A stretch of DNA of 40,199 bases from contig UQWQ01000010.1 in the NCBI GenBank assembly GCA_900544755.1, positions 1 through 40,199 on the forward strand, written 5' to 3'. Within the stretch, counting starts at the first letter, position 1. Each line of letters starts with the position of its first letter. The DNA comes from an uncultured Collinsella sp. Its GTDB lineage: Bacteria; Actinomycetota; Coriobacteriia; Coriobacteriales; Coriobacteriaceae. The translations under genes were made by a program, and so were the position numbers. Shown here in pieces: positions 1 through 7,592 of the stretch. The notes below the pieces were generated by a model. The model saw only the letters and a program-made list of their open reading frames with translations. It did not search any database and was not told the origin of the DNA.

Positions 1-17
1 GGTAAAACCTACCAAAA

Positions 18-44
18 TAAACCTGTCCCTTTTTGGCAGGTTTA
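18..44. repeat. Inverted repeat upstream of the serine recombinase
   Basis: TAAACCTG at 18-25 is repeated as its exact reverse complement CAGGTTTA at 37-44. Inside it, CCAAAA (12-17) and TTTTGG (31-36) form a second offset inverted pair. It lies 18 bp before the recombinase ATG. It could be a recombination or crossover site, an operator, or the end of a hairpin whose partner gene lies left of the window. The word AACCTGTCCC recurs in reverse at 22546-22555, so it may also belong to a dispersed repeat. Confidence 0.5.
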
Positions 45-62
45 CAAGAAAGCGGGGATGAG

Positions 63-668
63 ATGGCGACGGTGTATGGTTATGCGCGGGTGAGTTCGCG
101 CGATCAGAATCTGAATCGGCAGCTGGATGCGCTGGGCGCCTATGGCGTGGGCTCGGCGAATATTTATGCCGACCATGCGAGCGGCAAGGACTTCGATCGC
201 CCGCGGTATCGCGAGCTGCTGCACATCCTGGGAGACGGGGACGTGCTGGTGGTGCTTTCTATCGACCGACTTGGCCGTAATTACTCTGAGATTCTTGAGG
301 AATGGCGACGCATTACCAAGGAGCTCGGGGTTGCCATTGTGGTGTTGGACATGCCATTGCTTGACACGCGCGTCAGGGCAAGCGGCACGCCGGATGTGAC
401 TAATACCCTGATTGCCGATATTGTGCTGCAACTGCTGAGCTACGTGGCGCAGATGGAGCGCGAGAATATCCATCGGCGCCAAGCGGAGGGAATTGCAGCG
501 GCGCGGGCGCGAGGGGTCCGTTTCGGTCGACCTCGCAAGCCGTGCCCTCCTCAGTTTGAGCTGGTGCGCGATAGCTATGAGGCGGGCGATATTACCCGCA
601 GCCAGGCAGCAAAGTGCCTGGGCGTGTGCGTGGGGACGTTCGATCGCTGGATGCGCGAGGCGGGGTAG
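63..668 (+). CDS. Serine recombinase / DNA invertase (Hin-Gin resolvase family)
   Basis: This is a 201-residue small serine recombinase, which cuts and rejoins DNA through a covalent phosphoserine link. The N-terminal catalytic domain (about residues 1-140) has the YARVS motif with the nucleophile at about Ser11, the DRLGRN arginine motif near residue 70 and the long E-helix region ending in QMERENI. The C-terminal residues 160-201 form a helix-turn-helix DNA-binding domain resembling Hin (SQAAKCLGV..GTFDRW). I chose ATG 63 because a purine-rich GCGGGG lies just before it; an in-frame TTG at 33 lies inside the inverted repeat and has no ribosome site. No neighbouring invertible segment with clear paired sites was found, so its target is unknown. 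It could be a stand-alone invertase or a remnant of a mobile element. Confidence 0.9.
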   Translation: MATVYGYARVSSRDQNLNRQLDALGAYGVGSANIYADHASGKDFDRPRYRELLHILGDGDVLVVLSIDRLGRNYSEILEEWRRITKELGVAIVVLDMPLLDTRVRASGTPDVTNTLIADIVLQLLSYVAQMERENIHRRQAEGIAAARARGVRFGRPRKPCPPQFELVRDSYEAGDITRSQAAKCLGVCVGTFDRWMREAG

Positions 669-773
669 GGGTTTGCGTCGCTTTGTCGCTTCCTGTTGCG
701 ATTCAAATTTTGATACGGTGACGATGTCATTTGGGGCTACACTCGCTGATATTCAAAAAAAGGAGGTAGGCCC

Positions 774-1355
774 TTGGCGCGCGTAAAACAAATAATCGGA
801 TGGACCGCGATCATTCTGTTCGCTGCAACGCTGGCGGGCATCTGGGCGCTGACGGAGCAAAATGCGGTGGAGACGTCGTTGCTGAGCGAGTCCACCGCGC
901 GCGTGGTGGAGGGTCAGGCTACGGGCGTTCAGGCTGCCGATGCCACGGGTGAAGCTCAGACCGAGAACGGGATGACCGGGGGCATCGATTCGGCTGCCTC
1001 GAATGTCCGGTCTGGCCGACTTGCTTCCATTCGCATGTGGGTGGGCACGAACGTCCGTCGCGTTGCCCATACCGTAGAGTTTTTCTTCGTCGGATTGTTC
1101 GCCTCGGTGGCCGTGGTTTGCTTTTCCAGGCGTCCGTGGAGCGTTTGCTCCCGTTGCGTGCCCGTGTTGCTCTTTTGCGCCGTCTGCTCCGTTGGCGATC
1201 AGGTACATAAGATCTTTGTTCCCGGCAGGCATTTCGACGTTATCGATTTAGGATTCGATGCTGCGGGCTATGTCACCGCCATGCTGTTGGTATTGCTGGC
1301 AGCGGCGTTGGTGCGCTATGCGACTCGGCCGATCGGCGCCCATGCGAGGCGCTAG
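774..1355 (+). CDS. VanZ-like membrane protein
   Basis: This 193-residue protein starts at TTG 774, chosen because a strong AGGAGG (761-766) sits 7 bases before it. Residues about 7-27 form a first membrane segment. A polar stretch (about 28-80) follows, then a C-terminal half with RRVAHTVEFFFVGLF, D-Q-VHK-FVPGR and a final D..G-Y-TAMLLVLLAAALV segment. The pattern of an Arg-x-x-AH-x-x-E-F helix followed by DQ.HK..VPGR and an aspartate-led last helix is that of the VanZ-like family, some members of which lower teicoplanin sensitivity. The function of most members is unknown. It appears monocistronic: a terminator follows at 1437-1463. Family assignment is by motif only. Confidence 0.75.
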   Translation: MARVKQIIGWTAIILFAATLAGIWALTEQNAVETSLLSESTARVVEGQATGVQAADATGEAQTENGMTGGIDSAASNVRSGRLASIRMWVGTNVRRVAHTVEFFFVGLFASVAVVCFSRRPWSVCSRCVPVLLFCAVCSVGDQVHKIFVPGRHFDVIDLGFDAAGYVTAMLLVLLAAALVRYATRPIGAHARR

Positions 1356-1436
1356 CCGGTAACAAACCCGTTTCTGATAATGCGACCTTGCTGAATTATT
1401 TTGTGTCGCGCGTATTTCCGAGCGGTCGGATTTGAG

Positions 1437-1463
1437 GGGCGAGCGGTAGAACGCTCGCCCTTT
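1437..1463 (+). terminator. Rho-independent terminator after the VanZ-like gene
   Basis: A perfect 9-bp stem, GGGCGAGCG (1437-1445) and CGCTCGCCC (1452-1460), encloses a 6-base loop and is followed by TTT. The U-tract is short. Confidence 0.7.
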
Positions 1464-1512
1464 GTGCGCCACGATGCGGCACAATGTACCGTAAAAGCTG
1501 TTTGTATCCGGT

Positions 1513-1525
1513 ACGAATCGTTCGT
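1513..1525. promoter_or_regulatory. Operator-like palindrome before the MurNAc regulator gene
   Basis: ACGAA and TTCGT are separated by TCG, giving a perfect 13-bp inverted repeat 35 bp before the regulator ATG. It is a plausible binding site for the RpiR-family protein encoded next to it. No clear -35/-10 pair was identified, so the assignment is inference. Confidence 0.3.
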
Positions 1526-1559
1526 TGGTCTTTAATTCTTCTCAACGGAGGTGTTTGAG

Positions 1560-2411
1560 ATGGCAAACGGATTGCTTTTGCGGCTTCGCGAGCGTGAGCT
1601 CAGCGCGAGCCCGGCGGAACGCAATGTCATCGCATATGTAAGCGCTCATCCGCACGAGGTGGTCGGGCTGTCCGTCCGCGGTCTTGCCGATGCCACGTTC
1701 TCCTCGCCCTCGAGCATTTTGCGCTTTTGCAAGCGCTTGGGTTTTGCGGGCTACAAGGAGTTCCAGCGCGAACTGATTGCCGAGCTGGCGCTCTTGGGTG
1801 ACAAGAAAGACGTTGCCCTCGAGGACATCTCCATGGATGACAGCGTCGAACGTATCGTGGGGAAGGTGATGAAAAGCAACGTGCGCACGATCGAGGCGAC
1901 GGCGCGAACGCTCGATTACACCGTCTTGGAGCGATGTGCGGCCTATCTTAAGCGGGCACGTGCGGTCAATCTGTTCGGTATCGGTGCCTCTCGTTTGGTC
2001 GCGCACGATCTGGCGCAAAAGCTCATGCGTGTCGACAAGGAGTGCCATCTGTACGACGACTGGCATGATCAGCTCTTGTGTGCCAAGAACATGCATGAGG
2101 GCGATATGGCAATCGCCTTTAGCTACTCGGGCTTGACGCAAGAGGTGCTGGACTGCACCGCCGAGGCTCAACGTCACAACTGTCCCGTTGTGGCCGTTAC
2201 CAAAGTAGATGGATCATCCAAGCTTGCCACCGTGGCCGATGCCGTGCTCGGCGTCGCTGCGAGTGAGCCCTTGGTCCGCAGCGGTGCCATGGCTTCGCGT
2301 ATGGCCCAGCTTATGGTTGTCGATGCCCTGTACGCTGCTTACGTTGCCAGCGACTACGAACGGGCGACGCATGTCATTAAGCAAAACTACATCGAGAAAC
2401 AGGAAAGATGA
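1560..2411 (+). CDS. MurR/RpiR family transcriptional regulator
   Basis: This 283-residue protein has an N-terminal RpiR helix-turn-helix domain (about residues 1-75, with the recognition region ATFSSPSSILRFCKRLGF). Its C-terminal SIS sugar-phosphate-binding domain spans about 110-260 (NLFGIGASRLVAHD and AIAFSYSGLTQEVLDC). The family senses phosphosugars; MurR proteins sense MurNAc-6-phosphate. ATG 1560 follows GGAGGTG (1547-1553) at normal spacing; the GTG at 1551 overlaps that ribosome site and is less likely. It is the first gene of a cluster with murQ only 10 bp downstream, a murP-type PTS gene and mupG, so control of MurNAc use is the likely role. Whether it activates or represses cannot be told from sequence. 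Confidence 0.9.
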   Translation: MANGLLLRLRERELSASPAERNVIAYVSAHPHEVVGLSVRGLADATFSSPSSILRFCKRLGFAGYKEFQRELIAELALLGDKKDVALEDISMDDSVERIVGKVMKSNVRTIEATARTLDYTVLERCAAYLKRARAVNLFGIGASRLVAHDLAQKLMRVDKECHLYDDWHDQLLCAKNMHEGDMAIAFSYSGLTQEVLDCTAEAQRHNCPVVAVTKVDGSSKLATVADAVLGVAASEPLVRSGAMASRMAQLMVVDALYAAYVASDYERATHVIKQNYIEKQER

Positions 2412-2421
2412 GGTGAATGAA

Positions 2422-3345
<924 letters not shown>

Positions 3346-3402
3346 GTGCACGGCGTGAGCTGATATGACATCCAGACGAGATACCCAATACAAGGAGGAG
3401 TT

Positions 3403-4833
3403 ATGACGAACAAAGAGCTGGCTCAAAAGCTGCTGGACCTTTTGGGCGGTAAAGACAACGTGCTCGCAAACGCGGCGTGCATGACGCGCCTGCGCGTGAC
3501 CGTCAAAGACACGGGCAACGTCGACACGGAGGGTATTAAGGCACTCGACGGCGTGATGGGCCTTGTTGAGGACGACACGATGCAGATCGTGCTGGGTCCG
3601 GGCAAGGTGAATAAGGTGCTCGAGGAATTCTCCAAGCTCACCGGCCTTGCGAAAGGCGTTGCTGACGAGAGCGTAGTTGACGCTGCGGCCACAAACAAGG
3701 CCGCGCAGAAGGCCAAGTACGAGTCCAAACCGGTTCAGGCCTTCCTTAAGAAGATTTCCAATGTCTTCGTCGCCCTGCTTCCCGGCATCATTGCGGCTGG
3801 CCTCATCAACGGTATCTGCAACGTCATCAATGTCTCGACGGCAGGTGCGCTTGCGGGCGAGTGGTGGTATCAGGGCATTCGTTCCATGGGTTGGGCCCTC
3901 TTCGCCTATCTGCCCATTTTGGTGGGCTATAACGCGGCACGCGAGTTTGGTGGCTCCGCTGCACTGGGCGGTATCGCCGGCATGATGTGCATCGCCAACA
4001 GTGCCATGCCCCTGCTTGCGCCTGGCGCTGCTGATCCTGCCACTGCCATTCTGCTGCCGCTCACCAATGCGCAGTACAATCCTGCCGCGGGCGGCATGAT
4101 TGCGGCTCTCATCGCTGGTGCGTTTTTCGCCTGGATGGAGCGTCAGATTCGCAAGGTCATGCCCAACGCGCTCGATACGTTCCTGTCCCCGCTGCTGGTG
4201 CTCATCATCGGCGCCTTTGCTCTGATGCTTGTCATCCAGCCGGTTGGCGCATGGCTGACGGCCGCAATCTTTAGCGTCCTCACCTTTATCTTCGAGAAGC
4301 TGGGCGTCCTGGGCGGCTATATCCTGTCGGCAGGCTTCTTGCCGCTGGTGTCCGTCGGCCTGCATCAGGCGCTCACGCCGATCCACGCTATGCTCAACGA
4401 TCCCGACGGCGCTACCAAGGGCATCAATTACCTGCTGCCCATCCTTATGATGGCTGGCGGCGGCCAGGTCGGTGCCGGTTTGGCGCTGTACTTTAAGACC
4501 AAGAACGCCAAGCTCAAGAAGTATGTCGCCGAGTCCATCCCCGTTGGCATCCTGGGCGTGGGCGAGCCTCTGATGTATGCCGTTACGCTGCCGCTCGTTC
4601 GTCCGTTTGTGACGGCCTGCCTGGGTGCCGGATTTGGCGGCGCGCTCGCGGCGCTGCTCCACATCGGCACGGTTTCTCAGGGCGTTTCCGGTCTGTTTGG
4701 CCTGCTGATCGTCGTTCCTGGTCAGCAGCTCGGCTACGTTGCCGCTATGCTGCTTGCCTATGTCGCCGGCTTTGTCCTGACGTGGTTCTTTGGCGTGGAC
4801 GAGCAGAAGATCAACGAGTTTTTCGGCGAGTAG
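3403..4833 (+). CDS. murP: PTS EIIBC permease, MurNAc type (MurP-like)
   Basis: This 476-residue phosphotransferase permease has the EIIB domain first (about residues 1-85). Its phosphorylated cysteine is at position 26 in NAACMTRLRV. A linker and an EIIC membrane domain (about 105-470) follow, with about ten hydrophobic segments and the sugar-site stretch GVGEPLMYAVTLPLVRPF. Order and length match E. coli MurP (474), which imports MurNAc as MurNAc-6-phosphate and borrows EIIA-Glc. No IIA domain is fused here either. ATG 3403 follows AAGGAGGAG. The downstream partner is a MupG homologue, so the imported sugar may be the MurNAc-GlcNAc disaccharide. EIIBC proteins of the glucose superfamily are hard to separate by sequence, so substrate specificity comes mainly from the neighbours. 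Confidence 0.85.
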   Translation: MTNKELAQKLLDLLGGKDNVLANAACMTRLRVTVKDTGNVDTEGIKALDGVMGLVEDDTMQIVLGPGKVNKVLEEFSKLTGLAKGVADESVVDAAATNKAAQKAKYESKPVQAFLKKISNVFVALLPGIIAAGLINGICNVINVSTAGALAGEWWYQGIRSMGWALFAYLPILVGYNAAREFGGSAALGGIAGMMCIANSAMPLLAPGAADPATAILLPLTNAQYNPAAGGMIAALIAGAFFAWMERQIRKVMPNALDTFLSPLLVLIIGAFALMLVIQPVGAWLTAAIFSVLTFIFEKLGVLGGYILSAGFLPLVSVGLHQALTPIHAMLNDPDGATKGINYLLPILMMAGGGQVGAGLALYFKTKNAKLKKYVAESIPVGILGVGEPLMYAVTLPLVRPFVTACLGAGFGGALAALLHIGTVSQGVSGLFGLLIVVPGQQLGYVAAMLLAYVAGFVLTWFFGVDEQKINEFFGE

Positions 4834-4865
4834 CCTGATGCTGCGCGCTATGTCATTCGAACGTC

Positions 4866-4894
4866 TTGACGTGACGCAGATCTCTTGATGCTAT
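4866..4894 (+). promoter_or_regulatory. Predicted sigma-70-type promoter for mupG
   Basis: TTGACG (4866-4871), a 17-bp spacer and TGCTAT (4889-4894) make a good promoter just after murP. The predicted start, about 4901, coincides with the first base of the hairpin at 4901-4927. Confidence 0.5.
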
Positions 4895-4900
4895 GGTTGT

Positions 4901-4934
4901 GCCGGCGGGGCTAACTGCTCCGCCGGCCTTTTTT
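4901..4934 (+). terminator. Terminator or attenuator hairpin between murP and mupG
   Basis: A 10-bp stem of GCCGGCGGGG (4901-4910) with CTCCGCCGGC (4918-4927), containing one G-U pair, encloses a 7-base loop and is followed by CTTTTTT. It can end murP transcription. Because a promoter ends immediately before it, it would also sit at the very 5' end of a mupG transcript, with the mupG ribosome site (AAAGGAG, 4936-4942) right behind the U-run. Confidence 0.8.
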
Positions 4935-4950
4935 AAAGGAGCGTTGAAGC

Positions 4951-6003
4951 GTGAAAACGGGTATTTCGATTTATCTTTCCAGCCCTCTGCAGGATATTGA
5001 GCGGACGATTGAGCGTGGTGCCGCGGCGGGTGCGCGCTATGCGTTTACCTCACTGCATATTCCCGAGGACGGGGGAGTGGCGTATGCCGATAAGGTCCGC
5101 CAGGTGCTGTCGCTGCTTTCCGCCCGCGGCATTGCGCTCATTGCCGACGTGGGGCCGCGCACATGCGATTTGCTCGGGCTTGAGCGCATCGAGGATCTGC
5201 GTGACCTGGGGCTGGAATACCTTCGTTTGGACTATGGCTTTAGTGCCCAGCGGGTTGCGGAACTGTCCGGTGTATTTCGCATTGTGGTCAATGCATCGAC
5301 GGTGAGTTCTGATGAAATCGCATCGTGGCGAGAAGCCGGTGCCGATGTGACTCGTTTTGCCGCCTGCCACAATTTTTATCCCAAGCCTTATACCGGTTTA
5401 GCTCTGGAGGACATTGCTCGGACGAATCTTCGTCTTGCGGCGCTCGGCTTCGAAATCATGGCTTTTGTGCCGGGTGATGCCAACGTTCGCGGGCCGGTAT
5501 TCGAAGGGCTGCCGACGGTTGAGGCACAGCGCGGTCGCGCGTCAAAGGTTGCCCTCAACATGCTTGAGCTCGCACATGGCGCCGATTGCGACATTGTTTT
5601 GGTCGGCGACCCCGATCTTTCCGATGCGGGTTGGGCACAGTTTGCTCAAGTTTCCGCCGGATACGTAGACCTGCAATGCGAGCTTGACTCCGGCTATGCC
5701 TATGTACGTGATCAGATTCATCACGACCGGCCCGATTCGAGCGCCCTCATCTTTAGGTCTCAGGAGTCACGCACGACGCTTAAGCCGGATTCCGTGCCGA
5801 CGGATACCGGTGCCGGCCTGCCACGAAAGGCGGGGTCGATCGCTGTGAGCAATAGCGGCTATGGGCGCTACGAAGGCGAGCTTGAGATTGCGCGGGTCGA
5901 TCTTCCCGGTGATGAGCGCATGAACGTTGCGGGCCATATCACGCCCGAGGCAATGGAGCTGCTGCCGTTCATCAAACGCGGATTCGGGGTACGGTTCGTT
6001 TAG
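4951..6003 (+). CDS. mupG: MupG family 6-phospho-N-acetylmuramidase (DUF871)
   Basis: The 350-residue protein begins KTGISIYLSS and carries the SLHIPED motif, the Y-R-DYGF strand and ASTVSSDEI..W. These are typical of the DUF871 TIM barrel (about residues 1-235). A smaller C-terminal cyclophilin-like domain (about 245-350) ends in NVAGHITPEAMELLPFI. In Staphylococcus aureus, MupG hydrolyses MurNAc-6-phosphate-GlcNAc after PTS uptake, in a cluster with murQ, murP and murR. The same four functions occur here in a row, which supports that role over the older 'outer surface protein' label. GTG 4951 follows AAAGGAG with 8 bases between. Expression may be separate from murP because a promoter and terminator lie between them. 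Confidence 0.88.
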   Translation: MKTGISIYLSSPLQDIERTIERGAAAGARYAFTSLHIPEDGGVAYADKVRQVLSLLSARGIALIADVGPRTCDLLGLERIEDLRDLGLEYLRLDYGFSAQRVAELSGVFRIVVNASTVSSDEIASWREAGADVTRFAACHNFYPKPYTGLALEDIARTNLRLAALGFEIMAFVPGDANVRGPVFEGLPTVEAQRGRASKVALNMLELAHGADCDIVLVGDPDLSDAGWAQFAQVSAGYVDLQCELDSGYAYVRDQIHHDRPDSSALIFRSQESRTTLKPDSVPTDTGAGLPRKAGSIAVSNSGYGRYEGELEIARVDLPGDERMNVAGHITPEAMELLPFIKRGFGVRFV

Positions 6004-6095
6004 CGTGTGGCCCGTGGGCTACAATTGCCCCATCATACGAAGGCGCCTCGTGTGGCGTGTGCCTGCGTTGGCCGATCTATATTCGGAGGATTCCC

Positions 6096-6455
6096 ATGAC
6101 CGTACTGTTTGTTGAATATCCCAAGTGCTCGACCTGTAAGAAGGCCAAGGCATGGCTGGACGAACACGGGGTAGAGTATATCGACCGCGATATCGTTACG
6201 GACAATCCCGCGGCCGATGAACTTGCGACCTGGATCGCTCGTTCGGGGCTGCCGGTGCGACGCTTCTTTAACTCGTCGGGCATGAAATATCGAGAGCTGG
6301 GCCTGAAGGCGCGCCTGGATGCGGGTATGACGGACCAGGAATGCTATGAGCTGCTGGCGACTGACGGCATGCTGGTTAAGCGCCCGCTGCTGGTGGGCGA
6401 CGACTTTGCGATCCCCGGCTTTAGGGAAGCGGCTTGGGCCGAGGCGTTGCTGTAG
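6096..6455 (+). CDS. ArsC/Spx family thioredoxin-fold protein
   Basis: This 119-residue protein of the ArsC/Spx/YffB family has the redox motif CSTC at residues 11-14 (YPKCSTCKKAKAWL), the conserved YIDRDIV strand, a LPVRRFFNSSG loop and LVKRPLLVGDD near the C-terminus. The cis-Pro-containing KRPLL stretch and length fit the family. Members are glutaredoxin-like arsenate reductases, RNA-polymerase-binding Spx regulators or uncharacterised proteins. No arsenic genes are nearby, and Spx proteins usually occur in Bacillota, so I do not choose among them. ATG 6096 follows CGGAGGA at good spacing; the longer reading from 6057 has no ribosome site. It lies 92 bp after mupG and could share its transcript. 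Confidence 0.85.
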   Translation: MTVLFVEYPKCSTCKKAKAWLDEHGVEYIDRDIVTDNPAADELATWIARSGLPVRRFFNSSGMKYRELGLKARLDAGMTDQECYELLATDGMLVKRPLLVGDDFAIPGFREAAWAEALL

Positions 6456-6462
6456 CGGCTGC

Positions 6463-6632
6463 GGAAACTGCGTTCCGTTTCGAGCGCTGATTCTGGGATG
6501 TGCTTTCCGGTTGGGGGTTCTATCGGAAATGGCATCCCGTTTCGAGCGTTGATTCTGGGATACAGTTTCCGGTTGGAGGCTCTACGGGAAACTGCGCCCC
6601 GGAATTCGCTTCCAGAATGGGACGCACTTTCC
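6463..6632. repeat. Family B: three tandem 46-bp imperfect palindromes, 62-bp period
   Basis: Three units start at 6463, 6525 and 6587. Each is 46 bp from GGAAA to TTTCC (6463-6508, 6525-6570, 6587-6632), and units are separated by 16 bp. Units 1 and 2 are near identical through GTTTCGAGCG(C/T)TGATTCTGGGAT. Unit 3 keeps the arms (GGAAACTGCGCCCC against GGGACGCACTTTCC) but has a diverged core. The two spacers are also alike (GGTTGGGGGTTCTATC and GGTTGGAGGCTCTACG). No coding potential is visible. It lies between the ends of two converging genes. Confidence 0.85.
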
Positions 6633-6651
6633 GCCGGCGGGCCTGCCCCAG

Positions 6652-7062
6652 TCAGTCTTCCAGCTGTGCCCATTCGTGCGGATCGTAGACCTTTACGTGC
6701 TTGTTGGGCTTGCCGCTCCAGTACTCCTCGTCCATAAAGGGCAGATATGCCTGAACGCCGGGGCAGATAAAGGGGATCCGCTGCTGTTGCAGTCGCTCGC
6801 GCTGTCGCTGCTCCAGGTGCGCCTCGGATATGACAGTCGGCATACCGGACAGCTCGACGAGGCTTGCCTGGATTCGCTTAAGGTCGGGGAGCCCCGCGTG
6901 CCATGACATCCGCATGATCAAAAAGGATGCACGGCGGTAGTTTGCCTGCATCACCGTGATGGCGGGGCGCAGAGTGGGATGGATTTTGTCCCGTTCGGGC
7001 CAAAGGTCAGCAGTGATCTCGAGGCCCAGGGTCTCCCATAGGTAATCAAGCTCTTCGTCCAT
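6652..7062 (-). CDS. Uncharacterised protein, possibly a truncated MarR-like regulator
   Basis: This 136-residue product starts at ATG 7062; a GAGG lies 4 bases upstream. A TTG seven codons earlier (7083) is possible. I do not recognise it with certainty. The stretch RIPFICPGVQAYLPFMDE resembles, from memory, the middle of a family of MarR-annotated regulators. In those, an N-terminal domain ending in 'PFI.PG.Q.YLPF' is followed by a winged helix. Here the protein stops about 30 residues later and no helix-turn-helix follows. If that relation holds, the DNA-binding half is missing. The stop codon lies 20 bp from the family B repeats, a possible cause of the loss. No membrane segments or signal peptide are visible. 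Confidence 0.6.
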   Translation of the reverse strand: MDEELDYLWETLGLEITADLWPERDKIHPTLRPAITVMQANYRRASFLIMRMSWHAGLPDLKRIQASLVELSGMPTVISEAHLEQRQRERLQQQRIPFICPGVQAYLPFMDEEYWSGKPNKHVKVYDPHEWAQLED

Positions 7063-7131
7063 GGCGCCTCGATATCCGTGCAATGATGACGGTTCGATTG
7101 TGCCATCAGCCGTGAGTGCTGCATTGTTGTA

Positions 7132-7148
7132 ATCTACCAGCGGTAGAT
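7132..7148. promoter_or_regulatory. Operator-like palindrome
   Basis: ATCTACC and GGTAGAT flank AGC, a perfect 7-bp inverted repeat. It lies about 70 bp upstream of the minus-strand gene at 6652-7062 and about 110 bp before the tRNA promoter. It could be an operator for that gene. No experimental counterpart is known to me. Confidence 0.3.
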
Positions 7149-7254
7149 GCGGGATGTTTTACGGGCTTTGGCGCCGTACGTGTCGCTGGCGCTTCACAGG
7201 TCCTTCACGTGTTGGCCGTATTTGACTGAATTTCAAAAAATTCAAAATTGGGGC

Positions 7255-7283
7255 TTGCGTCACGGCCGGACTTCCCGTATATT
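7255..7283 (+). promoter_or_regulatory. Predicted tRNA operon promoter
   Basis: TTGCGT (7255-7260), a spacer of exactly 17 bp and TATATT (7278-7283) lie 44 bp before the first tRNA. Spacing and position fit a sigma-70-type promoter for the tRNA-Gln/tRNA-Glu pair. Confidence 0.6.
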
Positions 7284-7327
7284 TCTTTCTTGCGCAAAGG
7301 CACAGCCGAGCGCAGCGATGCAGTCAT

Positions 7328-7401
7328 TGGGATGTCGTCTAATGGCAGGACAGCGGATTCTGGTTCCGTCAATGGGGGTTCGACTCCCTCCATCCCAGCC
7401 A
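7328..7401 (+). tRNA. tRNA-Gln (anticodon CTG)
   Basis: A 74-base cloverleaf: acceptor TGGGATG pairs with CATCCCA, the D arm is GTCT...GGAC, and the anticodon stem GCGGA/TCCGT has loop TTCTGGT, giving anticodon CTG. The T arm is GGGGG-TTCGACT-CCCTC. Discriminator G is followed by an encoded CCA (7399-7401). It decodes CAG glutamine codons. It shares a transcript with the tRNA-Glu 17 bp downstream. Confidence 0.95.
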
Positions 7402-7418
7402 TTGCATTTGCTACATAT

Positions 7419-7495
7419 GGCCCGTTCGTCTAGCGGTTTAGGACGCCGCCCTCTCAAGGCGGAGATCACCAGTTCGAATCTGGTACGGGCTACCA
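7419..7495 (+). tRNA. tRNA-Glu (anticodon CTC)
   Basis: A 77-base cloverleaf: acceptor GGCCCGT pairs with ACGGGCT (first pair G-U), D arm GTCTAGCGGTTTAGGAC, and anticodon stem CCGCC/GGCGG with loop CTCTCAA, giving anticodon CTC. A 5-base variable loop precedes the T arm ACCAG-TTCGAAT-CTGGT. Discriminator A and an encoded CCA (7493-7495) complete it. It decodes GAG, a major glutamate codon in this GC-rich genome. Confidence 0.95.
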
Positions 7496-7505
7496 AAATT
7501 GAACG

Positions 7506-7534
7506 CCCGGGCCTCGTAAGAGACCCGGGTTTTG
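7506..7534 (+). terminator. Terminator of the tRNA operon
   Basis: CCCGGGCCTC (7506-7515) and GAGACCCGGG (7520-7529) form a stem with one mismatch around a GTAA loop, followed by TTTTG. It begins 10 bases after the tRNA-Glu CCA. Confidence 0.85.
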
Positions 7535-7592
7535 TGTATTGACCGATATTTAAGGCGCGCGTTGAGTCTGCCGCCCGGACCGAGGAGTTGTC

